Assembly (NCBI GenBank): GCA_002205965.3
Contig: NADL03000653.1
Coordinates: 1 to 64,000, forward strand
Source of the DNA: Kappaphycus alvarezii
Lineage: Eukaryota > Rhodophyta > Florideophyceae > Gigartinales > Solieriaceae
DNA: 64,000 bases
Reading direction: 5' to 3'
The translations under genes were made by a program, and so were the position numbers. Of the stretch, positions 41,107 through 50,883 are shown piece after piece. The notes below the pieces were generated by a model. It ran no database searches. It was given only the letters and a program-made list of their open reading frames with translations, and had not been told where the DNA came from. Positions within the stretch are counted from its first letter, which is position 1; each line of letters opens with the position of its first letter.

Positions 41107-41826
41107 TGATAGGGGTAAATCGTCGGGAGAAGAGATACTTAGAACCAACTACCCCAAGACGGAGGTGTTGCGAGCGACAAAAGTGCTACCGTGGTATAGT
41201 TGAACAAATAAAAAGGAGTGTATATGGGAGAGAGTTGAGAGGGCTACAAGCAAGTATAAAAGGGGCAGGGTCTACCACTGATGCTCTGCGACCAGCTTAG
41301 GAAAAAGTTTTCTAGGGTCTGAAGTTGACTCTCAACTTCCTACTACTCGGAGCTTGACCTGAAGTTGTCTGCCAACTTGCTTGACCTCTCAAGGAGGAAG
41401 CACTTTACTCAGCTTATATAGACCTTTCGGCTAATCCTAAAGTCTCAATCAAACATACTAAATACCATAAAACGCATTCACGGGAATCGTGTGAACCAGA
41501 GAGACCATTAGAAGATATTTCCTCAAGGTAAATATCTAGGTGCCATACCCATGCCAGCCACCCATCGGCCAGGGGTGGGAATTGATGTGGCCATTATATA
41601 GACCTTTCAGAGTCACTCGTAGTATCACCCACAACCTAGAACTGTACTGACATCCACTATGACAGCGTGTCCTAAAATAAAAAATCAACCGATGAATTTG
41701 CCACACTCACCCAAATTAAAAATATCTTGCAAATTCAAAAACTGTAAAAATATCTTCCCAGTTCCAATACTGTATACAATTATGGTCCTCATCTAAATTT
41801 TTTCGTGTGCGAATTTGCGCACATCA
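41107..41826 (-). repeat. 3' LTR of gypsy element 2 (type A)
   Basis: 720 bp, TGATAGGGGTAAATCG ... GCGCACATCA. It is followed on plus by the complement of the purine tract (CGCCCTCCCGCTC). Confidence 0.93.
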
Positions 41827-41859
41827 CGCCCTCCCGCTCAAGACGAACGTCCCGGCTCG

Positions 41860-42522
41860 TCACTGCTCTTGTTGTTCTTGTGGGAGTTCTATCCATTCAT
41901 CAGGGAGAGTATAGGGTTCACTATAAGGATATGGTAGTAGCTCATTTCCAATATGATGAGAGAGTGTGTACCGTGCGATGACCGGCTCATCTCCTTGGTC
42001 AAGAGTTTCGTAGATTCGGCGTATGGTTTCATAGTGTTCTCTAATGAGCTCCTCCCGTTTCACTTCTCCAAACCTTCCAAATGTGAGGTAGTAAACGTAG
42101 TATGCAAACTTTTCTGGCAACGGGTCCAGAAACGGGTATCTGAAGGAGAAAAAAACTCGCAACATAAGGACTGAGTCCTCACGAGTAAGGTGCGCCCCGT
42201 GAATGGTCTGGAAGCACATGCAAATACTAATGGCAAAAAAGGAAATTACTTCTGCTTCTCGAGGGTCCTCTGTCATTTCGCGAAGCCAACGTCTAATTGG
42301 TAGTCGTCCAATAATTAAGGATGCATAGTTTCCCCCTGGGAGACTAGGCGGTGTTTGAGGCGATCTTCTTGGCGATCTTCCTCGCTGCTCCCGACGCCTT
42401 GCCCTCTTCGATGATCCGCCCCGATCACTTGATGGTCCAGTCGTATCATCATCACGGCCTCGGGAGGATCCTGGTCTTCGGCTGAGGTTGTATTTCTGAG
42501 CGGAGCAACGTAAGGTTCCCAT
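41860..42522 (-). pseudogene. Accessory-region end, gypsy element 2 (second domain copy)
   Basis: This is the last part of the polyprotein, separated from the rest by loss of one C at about 42440 (GTCCAGTCGTATC; element 1 has GTCCAGCTCGTATC). It contains the Arg/Ser-rich linker (SKRARRREQRGRSPRRSP), ICMCFQTIHG, LRVFFSF, TFGRFGEV and LLPYPYSEPYTLP, and ends QEQQEQ. Confidence 0.85.
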
Positions 42523-45185
42523 AGAGGATATGGGACCAGTCGATATTCCATATCAGGGGGCAAGCTGTAACCTCTCAGTCGCACATCTTGGTTGTTCTTG
42601 AGAAATACGTAAACTGGACGGATAATGTTCAGATATGTTTGCGACAAGTCTCCGATAGCTACCATTCCATACCTCCCTATAGAGTAATGATATATGACTT
42701 CCACAAACTCTGGACCTGCTTCCGTGAACCTTCCGTTTTGGAATGAGAATAGAACTCTGATCAATAGTCGGAAATCTTCTTGAGGTAGCAATGGTCCGTT
42801 CAACGTACGAAAACATAGGCATATATTAATGTAGAAATGGATGATTACGTGGAGTTCGTAGTAGTCACGCGTAATCGAGATGATCCATTCCCAGGCCCTT
42901 TTTCCTCCCATAGGAATCATTCTATAGTTAAAGATGAGTATGCCTCGTGGTTGCGCATAGTCCTGTGTGAGAAGGAATTCTTCAGGCCTCTGATGGTAAG
43001 GGACCAGACGACGTGCATGGATTGCCCTCCTTGATCTCTTCCCTGAGCTTGAACAGAGCTTATAATGCGGGTGTCTTTCCTCCGTGACGATGCAAGGGTT
43101 CGAGTACTTTGTTTGGAAAGCCGGCCACTTCACAGCCTGTTGCATTGCTTTTCCGTGTGCTACAAGTACTTTAGAGCCGACTGAGAAAGTTTGGACTGGA
43201 GGCTCTTCATCCTTATTTCTTGTCTGTGTTAGCGCGCGGTGTGATCTCCAGCTTTCGGTGGCCAATAGTTCGACCTCTCTACTCTCTTCATCGATAACAT
43301 TTGTTTCCATATCTCTCTGTAACATTCTAGGAGCTCTTCCGTACATTAGCTCAAACGGTGACCGTCCACTTCTTCCTCTTCTTCGCCGATAGCCGTATAA
43401 CACTTTTGGTAAGGCATCTTCCCACTGGATTTCATTCTCGGACATAGTTTTCGATATTGATCGTTTGATGGTTCCAACCATCCTCTCCGCTTTCCCGTTT
43501 GACATAGGAGCATATGCGAGAACTGTCTTTAGCTGAATACCTTTTTCTTCCAAGAAACGAAGCAGTGAAGTTGCAGTAAAACAAAGTGCGTTATCCGAGA
43601 TGATCCTTTTTGGAAGACCAAACGGTTCAATTATTTCTTTTTCGATGAATCTCAGGACCACTTCAGCATTGGCCTCCTCAACTGCAACTGCTATTGGCCA
43701 TCCAGTAAGATGTTCCACCCCTATAAGGAGATATTTGTTTCCGGAAGAGGTTTCCTTGAATGGGCCGGCAAAGTCAATTGAAAAGGTTTCAAAGAGACCG
43801 GAAACTGGAAAGCCTAGAGTTGTCTTATACTTTCGTATTGGCGTGAATTTTTGACAGTTGTCGCAGCTTTTCACGAAGTTATAGACGTCCTTATGGATAC
43901 TGGGCCACCAGAATCTCTCAGTAACGAATTTCTTGGTTGTTTCGAGATCCCAATGCCCTAACTCATCATGAAAAGTCCTCAAGATCTTCATTCTTTCTTT
44001 CAAAGGGGCCACTAGTCGAGGACCGGCTTTCGTGTGTCGGAAGAGTTTCCCATTCCATAGTGTAAAAGCCTTTTGATTCCTACGTACCCAATTTCTGTGT
44101 TCAATATCAACCTTTCTCATTTCTAGTCCATCCAGGAATTTAATTAGTCCGTCAATATTAGCTTCGTACTCGTTATTGTTCGGCACTTGCACCTCGGCAA
44201 CTCCGACGATGTTCTCGGAAGCTTTTTCATTTGGAATCAGTGGATCCCTCAAGCGGGATAGGTAGTCGGCAGGCTGATTATTGCGTCCGGGCCTATACAC
44301 AATTTCAAACCGATATTCTGCGAAAATGTCGAGCCATCGGGCCAAGCGGTGATGTACATCTTTCTTTTGGAATGCTGTCTTAAGTGCCTGGTGATCAGTT
44401 ATCAAGACAAATTTCTCGAGTGATAAAAGGTATACGCGAAACTTTTTCAGTGCGAAGACAACAGCGAGCGCTTCTTTTTCGCAGACTGAGTATCTCCTTT
44501 CCGCATCATTCAGAGTGCGACTTGCGAATTGAACCGGGTGTAGTCTTCCGTTTTCATCTTTTTGGGACAAAACGGCACCCAAAGACCGTTCTGAGGCATC
44601 TGTCTCCACAACAAATGGTCTCTTGAAATCTGGATACATGAGCACTGGGGGGACACATAGCTTATCTTTAAGCTCTTCAAATGCGGTTTGCATTTCCTTG
44701 TTCCATAAAAATTTTCCGTTCTTTGTTGTGCTGGCATGTAACGGTGCTGCAGTCTTGGCGAAATCTTTGATAAATCTCCTGTAATATGAGGCCAGTCCTA
44801 AGAAGCTTCGAACCTCCGTCTTTGAAGCGGGCCTTGGTGCCAACTTGATTTTTTTCGTTTTCTCTGGATCCACTTTAATTCCCTCTTGATCGACGATATG
44901 ACCGAGTAATTGGATAGACGTTTTCGCAAAGAAGCATTTGCTTAACTTAATTTTCAGGCTGTACGCAGCTATTTTCTCCACCACAGTCTTGACATGCGAT
45001 ATGTGCTGATCCAAGGTTTTTGAGAATATCACTACATCATCGATATAAACTCTTGCAAATGGAAGTCCTTTCAAAACCTCGTTCATCATTCTTTGGAATG
45101 TAGCTGGGGCATTCATGAGACCAAAAGGCATCACTTCGAACCTGAATGTACCGGCTTTGCTGGTAAAAGTTGTTTTTCCTTGCAT
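42315..45185 (-). CDS. RT (3' half)-RNase H-integrase-accessory polyprotein, gypsy element 2
   Basis: 956 open codons. The order is RT (FTSKAGTFRFEVMPFGLMNA, YIDD), RNase H (ETDASERSLGAVLSQ, LITDHQALKTAF, PADYLSRL), integrase zinc domain (FHDELGHWD, CDNC) and integrase core with three acidic residues (SIDFAGPF, SDNALCF, NGKAERM). A basic C-terminus (RRAIHARRLVPYHQ) and the first accessory domain (ICLCFRTLNG ... LVPYPLWEPYVAP) follow. The last residues (after MMIR) are out of frame because of the indel at about 42440. The upstream RT part (45131-45780) is in another frame after a one-base loss in TTTTTTCC near 45178. This long frame shows that integrase and accessory region are translated together. 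Confidence 0.95.
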   Translation of the reverse strand: MQGKTTFTSKAGTFRFEVMPFGLMNAPATFQRMMNEVLKGLPFARVYIDDVVIFSKTLDQHISHVKTVVEKIAAYSLKIKLSKCFFAKTSIQLLGHIVDQEGIKVDPEKTKKIKLAPRPASKTEVRSFLGLASYYRRFIKDFAKTAAPLHASTTKNGKFLWNKEMQTAFEELKDKLCVPPVLMYPDFKRPFVVETDASERSLGAVLSQKDENGRLHPVQFASRTLNDAERRYSVCEKEALAVVFALKKFRVYLLSLEKFVLITDHQALKTAFQKKDVHHRLARWLDIFAEYRFEIVYRPGRNNQPADYLSRLRDPLIPNEKASENIVGVAEVQVPNNNEYEANIDGLIKFLDGLEMRKVDIEHRNWVRRNQKAFTLWNGKLFRHTKAGPRLVAPLKERMKILRTFHDELGHWDLETTKKFVTERFWWPSIHKDVYNFVKSCDNCQKFTPIRKYKTTLGFPVSGLFETFSIDFAGPFKETSSGNKYLLIGVEHLTGWPIAVAVEEANAEVVLRFIEKEIIEPFGLPKRIISDNALCFTATSLLRFLEEKGIQLKTVLAYAPMSNGKAERMVGTIKRSISKTMSENEIQWEDALPKVLYGYRRRRGRSGRSPFELMYGRAPRMLQRDMETNVIDEESREVELLATESWRSHRALTQTRNKDEEPPVQTFSVGSKVLVAHGKAMQQAVKWPAFQTKYSNPCIVTEERHPHYKLCSSSGKRSRRAIHARRLVPYHQRPEEFLLTQDYAQPRGILIFNYRMIPMGGKRAWEWIISITRDYYELHVIIHFYINICLCFRTLNGPLLPQEDFRLLIRVLFSFQNGRFTEAGPEFVEVIYHYSIGRYGMVAIGDLSQTYLNIIRPVYVFLKNNQDVRLRGYSLPPDMEYRLVPYPLWEPYVAPLRNTTSAEDQDPPEAVMMIRLDHQVIGADHRRGQGVGSSEEDRQEDRLKHRLVSQGETMHP
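42501..42824 (-). other. Accessory domain, first copy (element 2)
   Basis: Same residues as in element 1 (ICLCFRTLNG to EPYVAP), in the same frame as integrase. Confidence 0.78.
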
Positions 45186-46651
45186 TTTTCATCCAATGGA
45201 ATCTGCCAATAACCAGTGTAAAGATCAATTGAGGTGAAGTATCTCCCGTCCTTCAAGTCCTCGAGGATTTCCTCCATATTCGGAATCGGAAATCGATCGG
45301 GTATCATTCTCTGGTTCAGTTGTCGGTAATCGACGCAAAAACGCAGCTTTCCATCCTTCTTTGGTGCGACCACAACTGGAAATGACCATGGGGATGAAAC
45401 TGGCCGAATGATATCATTTTCCAGCATACTTGTAACATTCTCTGAGATAAATTGGTCATATTTTGGCGGTTGACGTCTAGGCCTGTGGTAAATTGGTTAG
45501 TATCGGTAAGTTCAAATGAGTGAGTGACCGGTACACTTGCTTGTCTTAAATCGGAAACGCTCCATGCAATTACTTCGGAAGATGTTAACATGTCGGATAT
45601 TATCATTGAGGCGGGGGCTGGAAGGTGCTGTACTTTTTCTTGAATTTCTCCAATTTGGCGCTGGTCCTTTTCTTGATCCTCACCCTCCAAATTTTGAAGG
45701 ACCTCTTCCGGCGTGCTCACATCTTCAGATATGGAATTCGATATATTCTTGTTTTCCGTGCAATTGTAATCTTCTTTCATGCCCGAATTCCGTCCTTTGA
45801 TTCGATATTATCGCAAAAAGAAACACATTCAGGTGTCAAACCTACCCTAGAATTCCATTCTTCATCTGTTTCAAACCCAGAATCATAATCGTCCCATGTC
45901 ATGTTCATTGTCCCCCGAGCGTACCCTTTCTCACTTCCGAAAGTGTTAGTTGGTTCGGAATCTTCGCTGTCATAGCTAGAAGTGAAATCTTCACTGTCCG
46001 TCTCTCTTAGATCTTCCGGATGTGTGCTTTTGTCGAAATCCAGGGGCATCTTCACGTTTCTGCCGTCAACATTAACTGAAACGATTTGGTTGCCCAAGTC
46101 AATGCAGGTCCCTAGTCTTTCCATGGTAGGACAGCCAATGATTGCATCGAAAGGGAGCTCCGGCATGACGAGAAAGTCTACATCAACTTTAGAGTCCCCA
46201 AAGAACACGGAAACCTTGTTAACAGTGCCCATGCATTTTGAGACGGTTCCATCCGCCACAGTTATTCTTCGAGTAGTTGGAATAATTTCGAGACCTAAAT
46301 CTGTCACCAAAGTTTCTGAGATAAGGTTTGGAACAGCGCCCGAATCGAAAAGAGCTTGGGTTTCATTCCCAATACTTTGACTGGTACTAGTTTAAGACGT
46401 CTTGGTGCTGTCGAGGCCGATTGAAGAAACAGTTTCTTACCCTTAGCGGACTTATTAGACCTGATAATTTTTTTGAGTTCTTTTCTCGCATCCTCTGCGT
46501 CGCCCCTCAAAAGTTGACCAAACGTTATCCCAGTTGGGGCCGATGCAAGCTCAGCCACCAAATTGTACTTCTTCACATATTCTAGTACGTCCTTCGGGAT
46601 ACTCTTAAATTTCTTACTCTTTCTCGTCTTCTTGGCCGAAGTGTTTCCCAC
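45131..46651 (-). pseudogene. Protease and RT start, gypsy element 2 (frameshifted)
   Basis: The protease (AVPNLIS region upstream of 46310, then FDAIIGCP), linker (46304-46651: KYNLVAELASAPTGITFGQL) and first RT part (SPWSFPVVVAPKKDGKLRFC) are all present but lie in four frames. The stretch 45480-45780 differs from element 1 at several bases (KVQHLPAPASMIISDMLTSS against KVQHLPAAASLKISDMLASS). It is a small diverged patch in an otherwise near-identical body. Confidence 0.85.
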
Positions 46652-46872
46652 CCTGGAACAACTTGATCAAGCCTCTTGGTTCGAGGAGGTACAGGTGCTG
46701 GGATATGCTCCAGCATTCCATAATCTAGCCTAGGTTTTTTCGACAAAACGTTCCCTTCCCCATCCCTTTTTGTCACATTAACTTGACTGATTTCTTCAGC
46801 GATGGATACATTACCGGCATCCGCCAACCTTTGATCCTTCTGTTTTGTAAGATTTTCATCTCTGGTCCTGAC

Positions 46873-47780
46873 TCACTCCTGCGTCCGATAAATTTGCTCT
46901 TCTGTTGTCTTTAGACCAGCAGTTACTTTCATGATGCCCGTAACGACCGCACTTTCCACAACGAGTGTTTCTATGTGGATTATCAGGACACCTATTTGCA
47001 AAGTGTCCAGGCTTGTGACAGTAGGAACAGACTTCTGCGGCCTTGGGGCCCCAGACTGGTTCTTCTTAATGGTAAGAGTAAGGCTTTCCAACTGCGAGGT
47101 TATCATGTCAAGTCGATTATCGAATCGGGTTTCCAACCTTTCTTCCAAGTTTTTGACATCGCTCCTGACTGATTCCAATGCTGCTGCGCTAGTAGCTGGC
47201 CTTTGATAATTCTTTTCAGGATGTACGATCGCATAGATGTACGGGTTTCCCTCGGTATTTCACTTAGTGACTGAAACGTCTCCGAATTTTTGACAAATTC
47301 TACTATGGTACCCTTCAGTTCATTAAAAGTGTGAGGGCCCTTGATGAGGAGGAAATCGGAGAGCCGCTTATCCCCCATCGCCGCCTTACGCAGCATTCCG
47401 TACTTGGCTTGGGCGTTGAACCCAGCCTTTTCATAGAGATCACACAAGTATACCAATGAGCTTAACAAATCGTCGAAGTTGAGCCGGGCCTCTATGGCGG
47501 TACGAATCATCTCATCTGGTTCTACCTGCTTAGCATATTCTTTCACAAGCCACTCACATACCTCACCGAAGTTACGCCCATTCCCGTTAAGAGACCACCC
47601 GTTGATAAACTTGGCCTTATATTTGTGCTTTGCGTCACCATGAAGATAGGCGAAGATACTTTCGGCCTTCTCTTCATCGCTCTTCTCACGCATCACAACG
47701 TTGACATATGTATAGAGAAACTCCTCAACGTCTTCATTCTTGCCCCCTGTGAACGTTATACGAGCAGCGTTGAGATCCAT
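46873..47780 (-). pseudogene. Gag, gypsy element 2 (frameshift near the middle)
   Basis: Starts MDLNAARITFTGGKNEDVEE at 47780 (90 bp after the LTR), has the capsid-like helices and reads to about 47230, where one base is missing (GATCGCATAG; element 1 GATCGGCATAG). The remainder with the zinc knuckles is in other frames (46873-47178). Function as for element 1. Confidence 0.9.
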
Positions 47781-47849
47781 GATTACAGAAAAGAAATCCC
47801 CTCGAATGGTTCCCTAAGACTGCTCAACTCGAATACCTCGGGTGCAACC

Positions 47850-47867
47850 CCCTCCACAAGAGTACCA
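47850..47867 (-). other. Candidate primer-binding site, gypsy element 2
   Basis: TGGTACTCTTGTGGAGGG two bases after the LTR end, as in element 1. Confidence 0.55.
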
Positions 47868-48083
47868 AATGATAGGGGTAAATCGTCGGGAGAAGAGATA
47901 CTTAGAACCAACTACCCCAAGACGGAGGTGTTGCGAGCGACAAAAGTGCTACCGTGGTATAGTTGAACAAATAAAAAGGAGTGTATATGGGAGAGAGTTG
48001 AGAGGGCTACAAGCAAGTATAAAAGGGGCAGGGTCTACCACTGATGCTCTGCGACCAGCTTAGGAAAAAGTTTTCTAGGGTCT

Positions 48084-48141
48084 GAAGTTGACTCTCAACT
48101 TCCTACTACTCGGAGCTTGACCTGAAGTTGTCTGCCAACTT
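48084..48141 (-). other. Pair of inverted repeats in the shared R-U5 region
   Basis: GAAGTTGA-CTC-TCAACTTC (48084-48102) and AAGTTG-TCTGC-CAACTT (48125-48141) lie close together. Both are kept in every LTR of types A and B in the window, including the diverged solo copies (196-890 and 59483-61054). They are predicted to form hairpins in the element RNA. Confidence 0.75.
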
Positions 48142-48175
48142 GCTTGACCTCTCAAGGAGGAAGCACTTTACTCAG

Positions 48176-48184
48176 CTTATATAG
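48176..48184 (-). promoter_or_regulatory. TATA box of the gypsy LTR (element 2, 5' LTR)
   Basis: CTATATAAG on minus, at the junction of the variable U3 and the conserved R-U5. It is present in every copy of both LTR types. It is the likely promoter of the genomic RNA. Confidence 0.65.
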
Positions 48185-48586
48185 ACCTTTCGGCTAATCC
48201 TAAAGTCTCAATCAAACATACTAAATACCATAAAACGCATTCACGGGAATCGTGTGAACCAGAGAGACCATTAGAAGATATTTCCTCAAGGTAAATATCT
48301 AGGTGCCATACCCATGCCAGCCACCCATCGGCCAGGGGTGGGAATTGATGTGGCCATTATATAGACCTTTCAGAGTCACTCGTAGTATCACCCACAACCT
48401 AGAACTGTACTGACATCCACTATGACAGCGTGTCCTAAAATAAAAAATCAACCGATGAATTTGCCACACTCACCCAAATTAAAAATATCTTGCAAATTCA
48501 AAAACTGTAAAAATATCTTCCCAGTTCCAATACTGTATACAATTATGGTCCTCATCTAAATTTTTCGTGTGCGAATTTGCACATCA

Positions 48587-49301
48587 ACAATATTTAACAT
48601 CCAAACTTTTGACCACTTGAGAAACACCCAGGTATAGGATGTAAAATCGTTGCGCACCTCCGGGATGCTCGAAAGTTCGCGCTGCGGAAAGCCAGCCTCT
48701 GCACTATGAAAGTCGTTGGTTGTCGAAGACATTCTGAGCCAGCTACAACTAGGTGTAAGCATTCCTGGTGCGCCGCGACTTTCTGTTATGATTTCCCTCA
48801 AGACTTTCCAAGTGCCGAAGCCGTCTTCCCCCAACCCGAACTTCTGGTGCGTTCCTGATGACGCATAACGATTGAAGCGGAATTGTTTTCACTGGCAGGG
48901 TCCATTCCAACCTAAGCGAACCTTCCTTCGCAAGTACCAAGTTACCGGACCATTTCACCATCACATTTCTTTGAAAAATCCGTTGCCACGCTTTCAAACT
49001 GAGTCGCCACACCCGCTGTCCGCCGGCTGAATCATAACTTCGCCCCGGGCTCTGATCGCATGTCCCCTCGGCTGCTTCACCCTCTGGCTAACACCAGAGG
49101 TGACGCCAGAGGCAGGGTTTACGGGATCTCTGTGCTCACTTCCGTTATACGGCGACTAGCTAATGGACCTCCCTGACGCCACACAATCCCGCTTATTCTC
49201 CTCTGGACGCATCTCCCGATCCAACCACGTCCAGAAAGATCCAGCCTATCGCAATCGGCGGCGTACGGCGCCTGGTGACGAAAGTTCTCTTGCCCAAGCA
49301 T
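48587..49301. other. Spacer between gypsy elements 2 and 3
   Basis: Holds the second copy of the 120-bp repeat (48898-49017) and a perfect hairpin (CCTCTGG-CTAACA-CCAGAGG, about 49081-49100). A 60-codon minus frame ends at the LTR of element 3. No gene recognised. Confidence 0.4.
48898..49017 (+). repeat. Dispersed 120-bp repeat, copy 2
   Basis: Partner of 20150-20275. Confidence 0.6.
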
Positions 49302-49732
49302 TGTAAATCGTCGGAGAAGAGATACTTAGAACCAACTACCCCAAGACGGAGGTGTTGCGAGCGACAAAAGTGCTACCGTGTATAGTTGAACAAATAAAAA
49401 GCAGTGTATATGGAGAGAGTTGAGAGGGCTACAAGCAAGTATAAAAGGGCAGCGTCTACCACTGATTCTCTGCGACTTGCTTAGGAAAAAGTTTTCTTGG
49501 GTTTGAAGTTGACTCTCAACTTCCTACTACTCGGAGCTTGACCTGAAGTTGTCTGCCAACTTGCTTGACCTCTCCATGAGGAAGCAGTTTACTCAGCTTA
49601 TATAGACTTTTGGCTACCTGTAAAGTCCGAACAAAACTACAGAAGATACCAAGAAATGCATAAAAATACTTTGTGTGGACAATATGCTCTAAGCAAAAGA
49701 TACTTAAGAAACTAACAATTAATTTGGTCCTC

Positions 49733-50367
49733 TTATTTCCCATTCTCTAAATCAGATCCAAACAACTCCTCTAAAATATCCATGCTGTCCAAGCAGTCCC
49801 CACAAATATCTGCGAATGGCTCACAGCTCTCTATTCCCCCTGGGAGATATCTAGATTACTAAATATATCTCCATCCGGTTCCATCGTGGGCACAACTTGA
49901 TCCATACTCTCCATTCCAGGCCCCACCAGTCCAACACTTTCCATTCCCCTTTCCCTCATCCTCCTCCTCTCCTCCTCCTCCTCCTCCTCCTCCTCTCTCC
50001 TCCTCCTCCTCCTCCCCATCTCCTCTTCATCCTCTTCCTCATCCTCTCATCCTCCTCATCCTCCTCATCCTCCTCATCCTCCTCATCTCCTCATCCTTCT
50101 CCCGAGCCTCGTGCACTAGCTCAGGGGCTAACCATTCCTCGAAGGACTCCCCGCTCTCCTCCTCGACCTTCTCAGCCTCTCCCTCACTTACCTCCCTCGC
50201 TCTTCTTCTATGAAGAGGCGGCGAACGAACTCGATGATTTGCTTCTTTGTTTGCCGCCGGATGTAGTCGTCGGCATCGGTTGGCCCGTAGGCGGCGAGAC
50301 GAAGGCCATTGATGGGACGGGAAGGGCGGTTTTTGGAAATGGGGACAGAGGGGCGAAGGTTGTTCAT
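49733..50367 (-). pseudogene. U3-encoded acidic protein, copy 2 (3' LTR of element 3)
   Basis: ATG 50367, MNNLRPSVPISKNRPSRPIN, then GPTDADDYIRRQTKKQIIEF and VRRLFIEEE. A one-base loss at about 50202 shifts the frame before VSEGEAEKVEEESGESFEEW and LAPELVHEAREKDEE. The acidic (GAG/GAT)n tract is shorter than in the other LTR and changes frame again. The tail GMESVGLVGPGMESMDQVVP is followed by ISQGE and a stop, where diverged copies read on through ISQEEIE to DILEELFGSDLE. TATA-like TATTTAAAC lies about 107 bp upstream (50473-50482). Confidence 0.65.
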
Positions 50368-50472
50368 TTTGATAGACGTCGGGGAACGGAGGCAATGTAG
50401 GGTGTTTTGGGTGTTGGGGGGAGAGAGGTGATGAGTAAAATGATCGGGGCATTTGGAACTTAGAATAAAGGG

Positions 50473-50482
50473 GTTTAAATAG
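50473..50482 (-). promoter_or_regulatory. TATA-like box upstream of the U3 reading frame (3' LTR, element 3)
   Basis: CTATTTAAAC on minus, about 107 bp before the ATG. The equivalent box occurs in all four type-B LTR copies. Confidence 0.55.
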
Positions 50483-50822
50483 GCTCCCGGGCAGGTTCTA
50501 TAGATAGGAATAGGTAAAATAAATCTGCAAGGGATTTTGTAGTATTGCATTTGCGCCCTTTTTCTCAAAAAAACGAATTTGGAGGAGGAGGTAAGCAAAA
50601 AGGGAAAAAGAACTTGATTCGGGATCGATTCAGAGGGGTAGATACAGTATAAAAATATCTAGATAAAATGGAAGTAAATTTGGGGAGGACCGCGGTAATG
50701 ATAAGCGAGGTTCAGGGAGGACGAGGAAGGACCGGAACTATAAGCAAATTTGGACAAGGAGAGGTAGTACAGTAAACTATAGGCCTGTAGATGACGGCGA
50801 AAAAAAAAATCTGCGCCTAACA

Positions 50823-50830
50823 CCCCCCGG
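50823..50830 (-). other. Polypurine tract of gypsy element 3
   Basis: CCGGGGGG on minus directly before the type-B LTR start TGTTAGGCGC. It differs from the type-A tract (GAGCGGGAGGGCG), so the exchange of U3 included the tract. Confidence 0.65.
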
Positions 50831-50883
50831 ACTTAGGTCGAACGTCCCGTCTCGTTCTCAATGCTCTTGTTGTTCTGGGAGTT

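Larger units (their letters stand above)
41107..48586 (-). mobile_element. Ty3/gypsy LTR retrotransposon, element 2 (type-A LTRs)
   Basis: 7,480 bp on minus, body and LTRs nearly identical to element 1. The LTRs differ from each other by only about three bases (ATTTTTTCG / ATTTTTCG and TTTGCGCACATCA / TTTGCACATCA), so the insertion is recent. It has the most complete polyprotein of the three (956 codons open from RT into the accessory region). Flanks (caaat, acaat) are not a clean target duplication. Confidence 0.95.
47870..48586 (-). repeat. 5' LTR of gypsy element 2 (type A)
   Basis: 717 bp; see the element entry for the few differences from the 3' LTR. Confidence 0.93.
49302..50822 (-). 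repeat. 3' LTR of gypsy element 3 (type B)
   Basis: 1,521 bp, from TG-TAAATCG (seven bases shorter at its end than the consensus TGATAGGGGTAAATCG) to TCTGCGCCTAACA. It is nearly identical to the 5' LTR outside a shorter (CTC)n tract. Confidence 0.9.

Noticed and set aside
49940..50100. Repeats resembling a CRISPR array
   Set aside because: It is a (CTC/CTCATC)n microsatellite within a coding tract, with no spacers, in a eukaryotic genome.
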